Shown: positions 43,113-52,470, counted from the first letter of the stretch. The stretch: 64,000 bases of DNA from Anaerolineales bacterium (GCA_015075405.1 JABTUK010000004.1:62001-126000); one strand, 5' to 3'. Numbers and translations: made by a program. The notes: generated from the sequence alone by a model not told the origin.

Positions 43113-44843
43113 AAACCTAACCCCCAACCTCCACGCCGGGCGCTCTGCGCTCGGCAGCCCAACCCCCACCCTCTAGCTCTGGTGGCTTTAATTCTGATTG
43201 CGGTAGGTTTTGCCCTGCGGCTGTACCAATTAGCCGTTGAAAGCTATTGGTACGATGAATTGCTGCAACTGGATATTGCCCAGGGCTTGCCTCCCAATGT
43301 AGGGGGCGTGATGACCATTTTTCCGCGTTTGCGCGGCCACGCGGCTGTGCCGCTGGATTATTTGATTTCTCACTTTTGGATTTTGTTGGGTCGAGGGGAG
43401 GGCTGGGCGCGCATGCCGGCGGTGATGGTGGGCGTGCTGGCGCTGCCGGTGGTGTATCAATTGGGCCGGCGCTGGTTGGGGCGGCAGGCCGGCTTGCTGC
43501 TGCTGGCGCTGCTGGCGCTGTCGCCGCTGCCCGTGCGCTACAGCCAGGAAGTGCGGCCTTATGCCCTGGTCCTGCTGGGCGTCACCCTGACCATCTATGC
43601 TTACTGGCGGCTGCGCGATACCGGCCGGCTGCGCTATTTTATCCTGCTGCAAGCGGGGGTGTTGATTTTTTCGCTGGCCCATTTTTTTGCCTGGACAATT
43701 TTTGCGCCCCTCCTGCTGTTCACCCTGCTTGACCTCTGGCTTGAAACGAGGCGTAAACAGGCGCTTAAATTGATCGGTCTGCTGCTGGCAACGTTGGTTT
43801 TGCCCATGATCTTGCTGCTTTTATCCGGCTGGGGCGGTTTATTTTACACGGTCAAGGGGTTTGGCGAGGCGCTGGTGGAGCCGGATAAATTTACTGCTGC
43901 GCCGGAACAAAAGCTGGATAAGGGGCAAGGTCCGCAGCTTAGCGCCGATTTTGTCAAGTTTGAAATTTTAACGCCTTTGGGCGGCGGCGCGGCCGATATG
44001 TCTCTCTGGGGATTTAACCTGTTGGTGGGGCTGGGCCTGGTTTACCTGGTGGCGCAAAAACAGTATCGGCTGGCTTTGTTTTTACTGCTCTGGCTTATCC
44101 TGCCGGTTATCATCATTGTGGCCTTTTTGGTCTATCGCGGCGCTTTTTTTGCCATTCGTTATATCATTTTTGTGCTGCCCGCTTATCTGACCCTACTGGC
44201 GTTAGGGATGCTGGCCCTGCCGCGCTGGCTCAAATGCGCCGAGCCGCGCTGGTTATCGCTGGCGGCTCTGGTGCTGGTCAGCGCCCTGGTTTTAAACGAC
44301 TTTAGAGGCGGTCTGGAGCGGCTTTATCTTGAGAAAAATAAGGAAGATTGGCGGCTGGTCGGCAATTTTATCAACCAGAACGCCGGCCCCACCGACAAGG
44401 TTATCGCCATGCGGGCTGAGCCGGCCGTCAATTGGTACCGCCCCAACGCCTGGGCCGCGCCCAACTACTTTTGGACGCTGGACGAAATCAAGGAAACGGT
44501 GGCTGTTACGCCGCGCAGTTGGGTTATTCTGAGCATATATTCTTCGACGGTGGACGACCAGGTAGAAGCCTGGCTCACCGAGCAGGGGGCGGTCCACTTT
44601 CCGTTGGACCCCCTCATCACCGTCTATTATCTTGGCCCCGGCGCAACGCCCGACCAACTGTTGGCCGAAGCCCAGCGGTTTGCCCTGCCGGTGGATCACG
44701 CCCTCTACCTCAGCTTGGGCCAGCAAAACCGCTCCCGACCGGAGGTGGCCCGCCAATATTACCGTCTGGCTATCGAGCATGCCCCTACCCCTGAACTACA
44801 GGCCGAGTATCAAGCCGCCTTAAACGCCCTGGCCGGAAAATGA
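43074..44843 (+). CDS. GT39-type membrane glycosyltransferase
   Basis: 589 aa with GTG start; the first 25 codons (RNKKLEIREN) come from a repeat array, so an internal start such as the GTG before ALILIAVGF is possible. Multi-pass PMT/ArnT-like: ESYWYDELLQLDIAQ (conserved D-E in the first loop), RYSQEVRPYALVLL near 160 and a cluster of membrane helices to about 410. A C-terminal domain follows with a TPR-like end (VARQYYRLAIEHAPTPELQAEY). It would use polyprenyl-phosphate sugars to glycosylate exported products. Paralogue follows directly. Confidence 0.75.
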   Translation: MGKRNKKLEIRENKPNPQPPRRALCARQPNPHPLALVALILIAVGFALRLYQLAVESYWYDELLQLDIAQGLPPNVGGVMTIFPRLRGHAAVPLDYLISHFWILLGRGEGWARMPAVMVGVLALPVVYQLGRRWLGRQAGLLLLALLALSPLPVRYSQEVRPYALVLLGVTLTIYAYWRLRDTGRLRYFILLQAGVLIFSLAHFFAWTIFAPLLLFTLLDLWLETRRKQALKLIGLLLATLVLPMILLLLSGWGGLFYTVKGFGEALVEPDKFTAAPEQKLDKGQGPQLSADFVKFEILTPLGGGAADMSLWGFNLLVGLGLVYLVAQKQYRLALFLLLWLILPVIIIVAFLVYRGAFFAIRYIIFVLPAYLTLLALGMLALPRWLKCAEPRWLSLAALVLVSALVLNDFRGGLERLYLEKNKEDWRLVGNFINQNAGPTDKVIAMRAEPAVNWYRPNAWAAPNYFWTLDEIKETVAVTPRSWVILSIYSSTVDDQVEAWLTEQGAVHFPLDPLITVYYLGPGATPDQLLAEAQRFALPVDHALYLSLGQQNRSRPEVARQYYRLAIEHAPTPELQAEYQAALNALAGK

Positions 44844-46597
44844 GAAATGAGAAATTAGAAATTAGAAAACACGCATCACGCATCACGCATCAGAGCGAAG
44901 CCTCCCCTTGGGACGCATCACGCCAAACCATAGGTCTCGTTGCCCTGGTAATTACAGCCATAGGCTTTGCTTTGCGCCTGTACGCCCTGGGCAGGGAAAG
45001 CCTCTGGTATGATGAATTGCTGCAACTGGATATTGCCCAGGGGCCGCTGAGCGGTATTCTGCCTCAGTTGCCCCGCCATACGGCTGTCCCCCTGGATTAC
45101 TTTATTTCCCATGCCTGGATTTTGCTGGGCCGCCAGGACGCCTGGGTGCGGCTGCCGGCGGTGATGATCGGCACGCTCACCCTGCCGCTGGCTTACTGGT
45201 TGGGCCGCCGGCTGCTGGGCCGCAGCGAAGGCTTGCTGTTGATGGCCCTGCTGGCCCTATCACCCTTTCACATTCGCTACAGCCAGGAGGCGCGGCCCTA
45301 CGCCCTGGTGGTTCTGGGCGTTATCCTGGCCGTTTATGCCTTGTGGCGGTTTCGAGCGACCGGACAGCGGCGTGACCTGGTTATACTGCAAATTGGGGTG
45401 CTAATTTTTGCCCTGGCCCACCTGTTTGCGCTGGTCATTTTTGTGCCCTTTGCGCTCTGGGCCGGGCTTGATTTTATTTTTGCCCACCCACGCCGCACGG
45501 CGGTCAAAACGCTGGGCGCGTTGGTAGGGACGGGCACGGTGGCGCTGGTCATTTTGCTGGCATTGGGGTATGGCAGTGCACTCTATTACTCGACCCGTGA
45601 GTTCGGCAAGGCTGTGGCCGAGCCGGAAAAGTTTACGGTCGAGGCTGAGCAAAAACCCAACCAGGGCGATGGGCCGCGGGTGGACGACTTTTTTATCAAA
45701 AACCAAATTTTGGGACCACTCGGCGCGGGCGATGCCGAGCCGGTCTTGTGGCTGGTCAACGGGCTGGCCGGATTGGGTTTGCTGTACTTGCTGACGCAAA
45801 AAAGATATGGTTTGAGCCTGCTCTTGAGCCTGTGGATTGTTCTACCGATTGTAGTGATTGTGGCTTTTTTGGTCTACCGGGGGACGTTTTTTTCACCGCG
45901 TTATATCATCTCGACCCTGCCGGCTTATCTGATTTTGCTCACGGTCGGCCTGCTGGCCCTGCCGCGCTGGCTCAAATGCGCGGAACCGGGTTGGGTGTCA
46001 AAAGGGGCTTTATTAATCTTAAGCGGTCTGCTAGTCTGGGCTATGGGAACTGCTTTGAACCAGCTCTATGTTGAACAGAAAAATGAAAATTGGCGGCTGG
46101 TGAGTCAATTTTTGGCCCAAAACAGCCAGCCGGGCGATGCCATCATTCCGGTCAACGCCGAAGCGACCATGAATTGGTATTACCCGCCGGCCCGCGCCGA
46201 ATTGGACCGCTTTGATACCCTGGTCGCCGTTCAGGCGGAAGTGGCCCAGGCCAGGCGGAGTTGGGTGATTATCAGTATTTTTTCCAATTATATTGGCGAA
46301 GATCTGTTAAAGATGCGGGCTTGGTTAGGTGAGCAGGGGGCAATCCGATTGGTCTTCGACCCGGTGATTGACGTGTATTACCTGGGGTCTGACACCAATC
46401 CCCCCCAACTGCTCAAAGAAATCCAAACGATGGCCCTGCCGGTTGACCACGCCCTCTACGCCAGCCTGGCCCGCGAAAATCGCCGCGACCCGGCGGTGGC
46501 CCGGCGCTATTACGAGCTGGCCATTGACCACGCCCCCGATGAGGAAACGCGGGCGGAGTACCAGGCGGCGTTGGCAGAGTTAAACGCTCAACGTTGA
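44840..46597 (+). CDS. second GT39-type membrane glycosyltransferase (tandem paralogue)
   Basis: 585 aa, ATGA overlap with the first copy. Same layout and key motifs as its neighbour (ESLWYDELLQLDIAQ, RYSQEARPYALVVL, LPRWLKCAEP, TPR-like end). The N-terminal 20 residues (RNEKLEIRKHASRITHQ) are encoded by GAAATTA and ACGCATC heptamers. Tandem duplication with shared stop/start. Overlaps the convergent nucleotidyltransferase by 10 bp. Confidence 0.75.
   Translation: MRNEKLEIRKHASRITHQSEASPWDASRQTIGLVALVITAIGFALRLYALGRESLWYDELLQLDIAQGPLSGILPQLPRHTAVPLDYFISHAWILLGRQDAWVRLPAVMIGTLTLPLAYWLGRRLLGRSEGLLLMALLALSPFHIRYSQEARPYALVVLGVILAVYALWRFRATGQRRDLVILQIGVLIFALAHLFALVIFVPFALWAGLDFIFAHPRRTAVKTLGALVGTGTVALVILLALGYGSALYYSTREFGKAVAEPEKFTVEAEQKPNQGDGPRVDDFFIKNQILGPLGAGDAEPVLWLVNGLAGLGLLYLLTQKRYGLSLLLSLWIVLPIVVIVAFLVYRGTFFSPRYIISTLPAYLILLTVGLLALPRWLKCAEPGWVSKGALLILSGLLVWAMGTALNQLYVEQKNENWRLVSQFLAQNSQPGDAIIPVNAEATMNWYYPPARAELDRFDTLVAVQAEVAQARRSWVIISIFSNYIGEDLLKMRAWLGEQGAIRLVFDPVIDVYYLGSDTNPPQLLKEIQTMALPVDHALYASLARENRRDPAVARRYYELAIDHAPDEETRAEYQAALAELNAQR
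44844..44891 (+). repeat. heptamer arrays GAAATTA and ACGCATC at second GT39 start
   Basis: Four GAAATKA units then three exact ACGCATC units (44871-44891), all translated. Confidence 0.8.
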
Positions 46598-47733
46598 ACG
46601 TTCAACCGTTTGACCCAATCGAGCGGCAGCAAAAAGTAGGCCAGCCAGGGCGCTCTGGATTGAGCCAGGTGGGGATGATCGAGGGCAATTTCGTCCAGGC
46701 TGGGCAGCAAGGCAAAACGCAAGGCTTGAGCCACTTCGCGGGGGCGGCCTTCGCTGAATTTAATGGCTCTGAATAAATACGGGCCGGGCGGCTGGGGGTT
46801 GAGGTGAGAGGTGTTGACCAAATCCAAGGAGTCAACCCACCGGCGGAACGAGGCCGAAACGCGGCGGTGCTGCGCGGCCAGCAAAGAGTCTTCAACAGCA
46901 GCGGGGAAATACTTTTTTAACAACGCGAGGGCTGGATAGGTAAAGCGGCCATCTACTGCCTCAAGCCAGGGCCAGGGATCATCTAAATGCGGAACCAGCA
47001 GGGCTAAATCATACAGGTGGATCAGCCGGCCTTTGCCCTGCCATATATGATAGGTGGCGTGGACCAGCAGGTGTAGCCAGAGCGCCTCCGGCCGGGGTAA
47101 TAAAGCCGGCTGGCCCAGCAGGGTTCCCGGCGCGGCGTTGGCCCACATCAGGCCCGTCAGCTCGACGGTTGGCCCGCCAAAGGTCTCGCGGCAGCGTAAA
47201 TGGAGTTCCAGTTTGCGCGGGTTGTCGGGGTGCTCGCCGCTAGTGGAGACGACTTGGCGGTTGTCGGGTTTACAAAACTCGGTGTGCTTCCAGTGGACGG
47301 TTTCCTGCCGGTAGCCGAGTTCCGCCAGCAGGCGGGCGCTGGCGGCAAAATCTGCGGGGTGAATCAGCACATCCAGATCGGCCATTGGGCGCAGGCCCGG
47401 ATCGGGATAGTAAAGTGGCGCTAAAATCGAACCTTTGAGTGGCAGCAGCGGAATGTGGCGGCGGTTGAACAGGGCCAGAATTTCTTGCAGTTCCGTTTGC
47501 ATGCGGGTCAGACGTTGGCTGTTGAGTTGATACTGCTCGTCCAGCCAGCTTCGGGTGGACTCGTCCAGCCAGGAAGCAGCGGCCAGGGGGATGTGTAATA
47601 AAGGGGCGACGCCGTGCACCCGGCTGGCAAATTGAAAGGTCTGCCAGGCGGCGGCAGACCAGTGGGGATTTTGCGCTTCAGCCGGATTGAGCCAGGCGGC
47701 CAGCGTGTCGCAGAGCTGGGCCAGAGCGGTCAT
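46588..47733 (-). CDS. NTP_transf_5 nucleotidyltransferase
   Basis: 381 aa. Core motif IPLLPLKGSILAPLYYPDPGLRPMADLDVLI (residues about 90-125) is the NTP_transf_5 signature with the Asp pair for metal binding; KLELHLR follows. Family members (PadeN-like) occur beside HPr-kinase-like proteins in paeninodin-type lasso clusters and in exosortase loci. ATGA overlap with the acidic protein upstream. May modify a phosphorylated peptide or glycan. Confidence 0.75.
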   Translation of the reverse strand: MTALAQLCDTLAAWLNPAEAQNPHWSAAAWQTFQFASRVHGVAPLLHIPLAAASWLDESTRSWLDEQYQLNSQRLTRMQTELQEILALFNRRHIPLLPLKGSILAPLYYPDPGLRPMADLDVLIHPADFAASARLLAELGYRQETVHWKHTEFCKPDNRQVVSTSGEHPDNPRKLELHLRCRETFGGPTVELTGLMWANAAPGTLLGQPALLPRPEALWLHLLVHATYHIWQGKGRLIHLYDLALLVPHLDDPWPWLEAVDGRFTYPALALLKKYFPAAVEDSLLAAQHRRVSASFRRWVDSLDLVNTSHLNPQPPGPYLFRAIKFSEGRPREVAQALRFALLPSLDEIALDHPHLAQSRAPWLAYFLLPLDWVKRLNVQR

Positions 47734-48221
47734 ACCCCGTCCTGATCATCAGGGTCCAGGCCAGCCTCGCGCAACTGTTGGCGCAGTTCCTGGGCCAGGG
47801 CGATGATGTCAATGAGTTGGCCTTCCTCTTCTTCGCTCACATCGTCGGGCATCACAGCGCGGGCCTGCTGTAAGGCGGCCTCCATGCGGTCATTGTGCAG
47901 TTTTATCATGCGGGTGATATGTTCCAGGGTCAGCTCGCGGGCTTTCAATTTGAGGCGCGGGCCGGAGAAAAAGCCGACAGCTTCCATATCGCGCACGTAC
48001 TCCTCAAACTCTTCCGGCGACTCCCACTCCAACCCTTCGGTGTGGTCCACCCCTTCCATTTCCTCAAAGCGGTCATCGGCCAGGAGTAGGGCCGTAAAAT
48101 CGTCCAGCGACGGCTCCGGGTGCAGGGCGCGCCACTCATTCCACATCCGTTTGATCGGGACGACAATCTCTTCGTCGCGTTCCAGGTAGGCGTAGACCCA
48201 ATTCAGCAGTTCTGACGACAT
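47730..48221 (-). CDS. acidic hypothetical protein
   Basis: 163 aa; not recognised. Strongly acidic, with an N-terminal helix (LLNWVYAYLERDEEIVVPIKRMWNEW), EWESPEEFEEYVRDME in the middle and a Glu/Gln-rich C-terminal helix. No secretion signal. Coupled to the nucleotidyltransferase and downstream of the LLM oxidoreductase. May be a scaffold or regulator in this operon. Confidence 0.6.
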   Translation of the reverse strand: MSSELLNWVYAYLERDEEIVVPIKRMWNEWRALHPEPSLDDFTALLLADDRFEEMEGVDHTEGLEWESPEEFEEYVRDMEAVGFFSGPRLKLKARELTLEHITRMIKLHNDRMEAALQQARAVMPDDVSEEEEGQLIDIIALAQELRQQLREAGLDPDDQDGV

Positions 48222-48239
48222 AGAATCCTCACAAAAGAT

Positions 48240-48387
48240 GACCGGGGACGGGAGACCGGAGACCGGGAATTAGGGGTTGTCCCCGGATAAGTTATGCCTG
48301 TCGAGAGATTAGAGATTGGAGATTGTTTAATCTCCAATCTCTAATCTCCAACTGCCTGCCGGTCTCCCCGTCTCCGGTCTCCGGTCG
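48240..48387. repeat. nested inverted heptamer arrays
   Basis: Outer arms of GGAGACC/GGTCTCC units (48240-48268 with 48359-48386) enclose an inner hairpin of AGAGATT/AATCTCC units (48304-48352). It fills the whole gap between two minus-strand genes. Confidence 0.8.
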
Positions 48388-48388
48388 C

Positions 48389-49270
48389 TTAAAATTCGGC
48401 TACGGCGGGAATAATCTCCCGGCCAAAGGTTTCGAGCGGTGTAATCTCGTGAACATTGGGCATGTTAAAAATGACGTGCTGAATACCCAGCCCGGCCAAG
48501 GCGTGGCAGCTTTCGATGACTTGGGCCGGCGTCTTGCCCTCAGCAGCGAGATGAACGGTATCCAGAGCGGTTTTTTCAATGGCCTCGTAAGGCCGGCCAA
48601 CGGCGTCACAGTGACCCTTCAAAACGTCGAGTTTTTGGCGCAGCGCGTCGGGGCCAAAGGCGGCAAAAAAGTTGCAGGCGTCGGCGTATTGGGCCACCAG
48701 CCGGAGCGTTTTTGTCTCGCCCATCCCACCAACCAAAATGGGCGGGTGGGGCTGGCTGACCGGCTGCGGACTGTTGATCAGCTCGGTCAAATGATAATAC
48801 TGCCCCTGATACGGTTCGCGCCGGCCGGCCCACATCTGGTGGGCAATTTGCAAGGTTTCTTCCAGCCGTTCAAAACGCTCCTTGAGTGGCGGGAAGGGCA
48901 CGCCCAACCCGACCGACTCCCGCTCGTTCCAGGCTGCGCCGATGCCCAGGTAGGCCCGTCCACCCGAAAGAACATCGAGGCTGGAGACGGTTTTGACCAA
49001 GATGCCCGGATGGCGGTAGGTAACGCCTGTCACCAGCGTTCCCAGTTTGGCTCGCCGGGTGACGCCGGCCATAAAGTTCAGCGCGGCGTACCCTTCAAGC
49101 ATCGGTTCATCGGCGGGGCCGATGTATTCGATTTGAAAGAAGTGATCCATGACCCATAGGCTGTAAAAACCGGCGTCGTCGGCGGTTTTGGCAATGTTAG
49201 CCAGGCGAGAACCTATTTCCCCCGCCCCGCCGGGCCAGGTGAAACTGGGAATTTGCAATCCAATACGCAT
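48389..49270 (-). CDS. LLM-class F420-dependent oxidoreductase
   Basis: 293 aa. Luciferase-like barrel: MRIGLQIPSFTWPGG, AKTADDAGFYSLWVMDHF, LGTLVTGVTYRHPGILVKTVSSLDVLSGGRAYLGIGAAWNE and PPILVGGMGETKTLRLVAQYADACNFF, the typical F420 pattern. Redox partner for an unknown substrate. Lies in the same minus operon as the HPr-kinase-like protein. Repeats separate it from the acidic protein gene. Confidence 0.85.
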   Translation of the reverse strand: MRIGLQIPSFTWPGGAGEIGSRLANIAKTADDAGFYSLWVMDHFFQIEYIGPADEPMLEGYAALNFMAGVTRRAKLGTLVTGVTYRHPGILVKTVSSLDVLSGGRAYLGIGAAWNERESVGLGVPFPPLKERFERLEETLQIAHQMWAGRREPYQGQYYHLTELINSPQPVSQPHPPILVGGMGETKTLRLVAQYADACNFFAAFGPDALRQKLDVLKGHCDAVGRPYEAIEKTALDTVHLAAEGKTPAQVIESCHALAGLGIQHVIFNMPNVHEITPLETFGREIIPAVAEF

Positions 49271-49290
49271 GAGCTGATCCTTTCCTCGAT

Positions 49291-50229
49291 CTATTCCTCA
49301 AAAATTGTTTCTAAGAGAGCTACTCCGGCCTGAATATCATCCCCAAAAGAAAGGCGATAGGCTTTGTGTTGGAGCAACGCTTCAAGATGAGCCGGGTGAT
49401 GGGGTAACTTCATTTCCAGACCCGTTGATCCGGCCGGCCACAAATCCCATACTGCCGCCGGGGGAAGTGGTTCCAATCGGCTTTGCCCGCCGACGACCCG
49501 TTCAACCAGCACAATCGCTTTGGGCTGGGCAGAAACGGTGGTGCTGTCGGGCCGGATGGTTTCCAGGTTGACTTCCAGTTTCATTTCCCCGTTGGTTTGC
49601 AGCACGGGCTGGTAGGCAGCCAGGGCCGGAAACAGCGTTTTGGCGTCGGGGAGCAGGTGAAAACTCCAGGGCATGCCCCACCACAAATTACGCCGGCCAT
49701 CCAGCCAGACCACATCTTCGGCCAGGGCTTGAAATTTACCCGAAGCCGCCGCCGCGTAAGCCAGGGTGGTTTTACCGCCGCCGCTCTGCGCTCGCAGCAG
49801 CACCGCCTGACCCTGTTTAGCCAGCGCCGCGCCATGCACGCCCATCAACCCCCGCGATTCGAGCATCATAAAGAAGGCCAATTCCAAAAAGTGCCAGCGA
49901 AAAGAGACCGGGTTGGCTACGGTGGTGGCCGAGAAATAGCCAAAGGCCAGGCCGGCGGATAAATCGGCCACCAGGGTGGAGTCGCGGCCGGTGGATTGGT
50001 AAAGCAACGACCCTTCCAGGCGAAACACGGGTGGGCCGCCGGGGCCGTCGTCTACATCGTGGGTAAAGAGGCGGAAAGTAAAGTCAGGCTGCTCGATTGG
50101 CTCAGCCGGTCCGAACCGGCCAAAGGAAATTTGGGCGGCGGCGATAATGGCCGGGCTGTTGCTGGTCAACTGTAGGCTGAAGCCCATCGGTTGAAACCAG
50201 GCTGTTTGATAAGAGTCGGATTGGCGCAT
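49291..50229 (-). CDS. HPr-kinase-like protein (lasso kinase/HprK-related)
   Basis: 312 aa from ATG 50229; the open frame extends to 50421 through a repeat-rich, non-conserved leader, so this start is a choice. GVHGAAL (about 130-136) and Walker A AQSGGGKTT (148-156) followed by AEDVVWLDG fit HPr kinase C-domains. Homologues in paeninodin clusters phosphorylate the precursor's C-terminal Ser. No HPr-like partner is near. No Shine-Dalgarno. Confidence 0.75.
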   Translation of the reverse strand: MRQSDSYQTAWFQPMGFSLQLTSNSPAIIAAAQISFGRFGPAEPIEQPDFTFRLFTHDVDDGPGGPPVFRLEGSLLYQSTGRDSTLVADLSAGLAFGYFSATTVANPVSFRWHFLELAFFMMLESRGLMGVHGAALAKQGQAVLLRAQSGGGKTTLAYAAAASGKFQALAEDVVWLDGRRNLWWGMPWSFHLLPDAKTLFPALAAYQPVLQTNGEMKLEVNLETIRPDSTTVSAQPKAIVLVERVVGGQSRLEPLPPAAVWDLWPAGSTGLEMKLPHHPAHLEALLQHKAYRLSFGDDIQAGVALLETIFEE

Positions 50230-50352
50230 AGTCGGCTGGCAAGTTGCAGGGCGTAGCAGGTCAGATTCTAGCACGGAGGAGCAAACAAGGCAAAGTGTAG
50301 ACGAGAGGAAGGTTTGGCCTCTAAGTGAACGCCTAAAATTTACTTCCCGTTT

Positions 50353-50407
50353 TGAGTTCCTATGAGTTCCCTTAGTTCCCTGGGAACTCGTAGGAACTTG
50401 AGGGAAT
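50353..50407. repeat. GAGTTCC-type inverted repeat near the HPr-kinase start
   Basis: GAGTTCCTAT and GAGTTCCCTT units pair with GGGAACTCG and GGAACTTG. Same unit type as at 58869 and 60247. Inside the open frame upstream of the chosen start. Confidence 0.75.
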
Positions 50408-50424
50408 TTATTTTTGGACAATCA

Positions 50425-52434
50425 CTAAACGGGAACGCTGACGATGAGCAGCATCAAGCTAAATAAGCCGGCCAGAATACCCACAAAGGGAGACAGCCAT
50501 ACCAGAGAGGCCGCTGAATCAAAGTGGACCGCCCAAATAAATCCCCAGACCGCTGCCAGCAACGCCGCCAGCAGGGCTACACCCAGATAAACGGGCTGCC
50601 CGGTCATGGCCCAGCTGGCCAGGGCCAGGAGGATGCCCAAATAGGGTAATAGATTTGCCATGACCTTTGCCAGTTCAATGACCTGCGCCGGGGACAAAGC
50701 TATGCTTGGAGTAACTTCATCGCTGTGATTGAATCTATTCAGCCTGACCAAAAGATTGGTTTTGGGTAACTGCTCAGGCATGTCATTTCGACCGGAGGGA
50801 GAAATCCCTAACGCCTTACTTTTAACTGTTGCGCCCTGGGGATTTCTCGCTCCTTCGTCGCTCGAAATGACATGAGCCTGAGTAGTAACGGTTTTGGGAC
50901 TAACGATCAAGTAGATGGTCAAAGCCAACCCCAGATTAGCCAGAGCCAGGATGATAAGGGTCAAGCCCGGCAAAACCGGCTGGACGGGGCGAGGCAGTTC
51001 GGTGGTCAGGGGCAAAATCCAGGGGGAAGGGGCGAAGAGGTCAGGCTGAACCTGGGCCAGGTTGACGCGAGGATCAATCAGTTGTTGAAAGGGCCGGCCG
51101 TTCAACGAAGCCCAGGCGTTGGCGATGATGATCGGGTTATCCAGGCCGGTTTGGATCAGCTTTTCGCGCAGGTAGTGGGTATATTGCAGGATCATGTCGG
51201 GACGGATGCCCATTTTTTCGATTTGATCGGCGGTTAGGTCTTCGGCCAGATTGGCGTTCCAAATTTGTCCGGTCCGGGGATCAATAACCTTCAGTTCCAG
51301 CCGAGCCTCTTTATCGCGGAGTTTCATGTGCCAGGCGAAGCGGTGACCCTCTTCGGCCCAACTGACCTCGCCGGGGTAAAGCCAGTGTCGCAGGGGAATC
51401 AAAAGTTGCAGCGCCAGATACAGGCCGATAAAACTCAGCGTCCAGAGGTTGAGCCGCGCCGGTTGGGTCAGAGGTGACGCCGGGATTGGCTGATAAAAGC
51501 TTTGGGGTCTCAGTAGATCCAAATTTGAGGAGCCAGCACGCCCACGTGCGGCTCCGTTCGGCATGTGGGCGTGCCTCACTCCTCGAAAATTGGATCTACT
51601 GAGTCTGCTGAGTATCCCCCGCGGCCACTCCGGTTCGACAAAAAGGATGGTGGCGGCCAGGGCCAGAAAGGGAAAAATGCCAATGGAAAAAAGCCAGTTG
51701 TTCATCAAGTGGAAGAAGAGCAGGCCGCCAAAGGCCAGCAGCCGGGTGGGCCGCCAGAGCAGCAAAAAGCCAATAGCTAAATCAAACAGCAGACCGCCGT
51801 AGCTGAAAAAGTAAACCGCCGTTTCGGTGTCAAAAAACGAGCCCAGAAGCGGGTAGTGGGTTCGCTCGGCCAGCCACAGTCGCACCGGTTCACCCATCAG
51901 CCAGTCACGGTTGAGTTTGGCCAGGCCGCCGTAAAAATAAACAATAAAAAATTGGGCGCGCAGGATAAAAAGCTGCCAGAAAGGGATCGTTTGAGAGCTG
52001 GAAATCCGCTTGCGCCACCGATCCAGGGAGAGCCAGCGCTGGGCGTCAACCCAGATAAGCAAAAACGAGAGCAGACTGATGAGATAGTAGTGATTGTTGT
52101 AAGGGGTCTTATCGAGCAGAAAAACGTAGGTGTAGCTGAGAAAAAAGAGCAAGGCCGACCAGCGGGTGTAAAAGCCCAGGGCCAACCCCAGGGCAAACAG
52201 CCCCATCGCCCCAAAAAGCCAGTACATCCCCTGGCCGGGCAAGGGGGCGACAAACGGAAAAAACTCATAGGTGAAGTGAAAGCGCGGCTCGACGTAGTAG
52301 CGGCCGATAAAATCGTAGTGGAAATAGCGCCCCACTTCCCAAACCATCAACGCCCCAAACAGCAGCCGAAATGCGCCGAGAGAGGCCGCATCAACCGGAC
52401 GGGCTAACCATCTTGATAAGCTCAAATATCTCAT
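50425..52434 (-). CDS. bacterial vitamin-K-dependent gamma-carboxylase homologue (HTTM domain)
   Basis: 669 aa from ATG 52434. N-terminal HTTM membrane domain: RPVDAASLGAFRLLFGALMVWEVGRYF, VEPRFHFTYEFF, PLPGQGMYWLFG, and YFYGGLAKLNRDW with Lys173 aligning to the catalytic base Lys218 of human GGCX. RFAWHMKLRDKEARLELKV is typical of the family's beta-sandwich. Two mobile palindromes lie within the gene (51509-51603 and 50766-50889) without breaking the frame. Carboxylates Glu in vitamin-K biology; bacterial substrates unknown. Confidence 0.8.
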   Translation of the reverse strand: MRYLSLSRWLARPVDAASLGAFRLLFGALMVWEVGRYFHYDFIGRYYVEPRFHFTYEFFPFVAPLPGQGMYWLFGAMGLFALGLALGFYTRWSALLFFLSYTYVFLLDKTPYNNHYYLISLLSFLLIWVDAQRWLSLDRWRKRISSSQTIPFWQLFILRAQFFIVYFYGGLAKLNRDWLMGEPVRLWLAERTHYPLLGSFFDTETAVYFFSYGGLLFDLAIGFLLLWRPTRLLAFGGLLFFHLMNNWLFSIGIFPFLALAATILFVEPEWPRGILSRLSRSNFRGVRHAHMPNGAARGRAGSSNLDLLRPQSFYQPIPASPLTQPARLNLWTLSFIGLYLALQLLIPLRHWLYPGEVSWAEEGHRFAWHMKLRDKEARLELKVIDPRTGQIWNANLAEDLTADQIEKMGIRPDMILQYTHYLREKLIQTGLDNPIIIANAWASLNGRPFQQLIDPRVNLAQVQPDLFAPSPWILPLTTELPRPVQPVLPGLTLIILALANLGLALTIYLIVSPKTVTTQAHVISSDEGARNPQGATVKSKALGISPSGRNDMPEQLPKTNLLVRLNRFNHSDEVTPSIALSPAQVIELAKVMANLLPYLGILLALASWAMTGQPVYLGVALLAALLAAVWGFIWAVHFDSAASLVWLSPFVGILAGLFSLMLLIVSVPV
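50766..50889. repeat. family A palindrome copy 2, inside the carboxylase homologue
   Basis: GTAACTGCTCAGGCATGTC outer end with GTCATTTCGA/TCGAAATGAC palindrome, 124 bp. It is translated (ISPSGRNDMPEQL) and keeps the frame. Confidence 0.85.
51509..51603. repeat. family B palindrome copy 1, inside the carboxylase homologue
   Basis: 95 bp with CTCAGTAGATCC / GGATCTACTGAG ends and a GCACGCCCACGTGC inner core. In frame (encodes FRGVRHAHMPNGAARGRAGS). Copy 2 at 55550. Confidence 0.85.
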
Positions 52435-52435
52435 T

Positions 52436-52470
52436 AACAATTCGCAATTCACCATTCACAATTATTCACC
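52436..52470. repeat. CAATTCAC-type repeats at carboxylase start
   Basis: Degenerate AATTCAC/CATTCAC units occupy the space between the propeller gene stop and the carboxylase ATG. No Shine-Dalgarno is visible. Confidence 0.6.

Noticed and set aside
50230..50421. Extended N-terminus of the HPr-kinase-like gene
   Set aside because: Contains a repeat array and no family similarity; start 50229 fits the domain.
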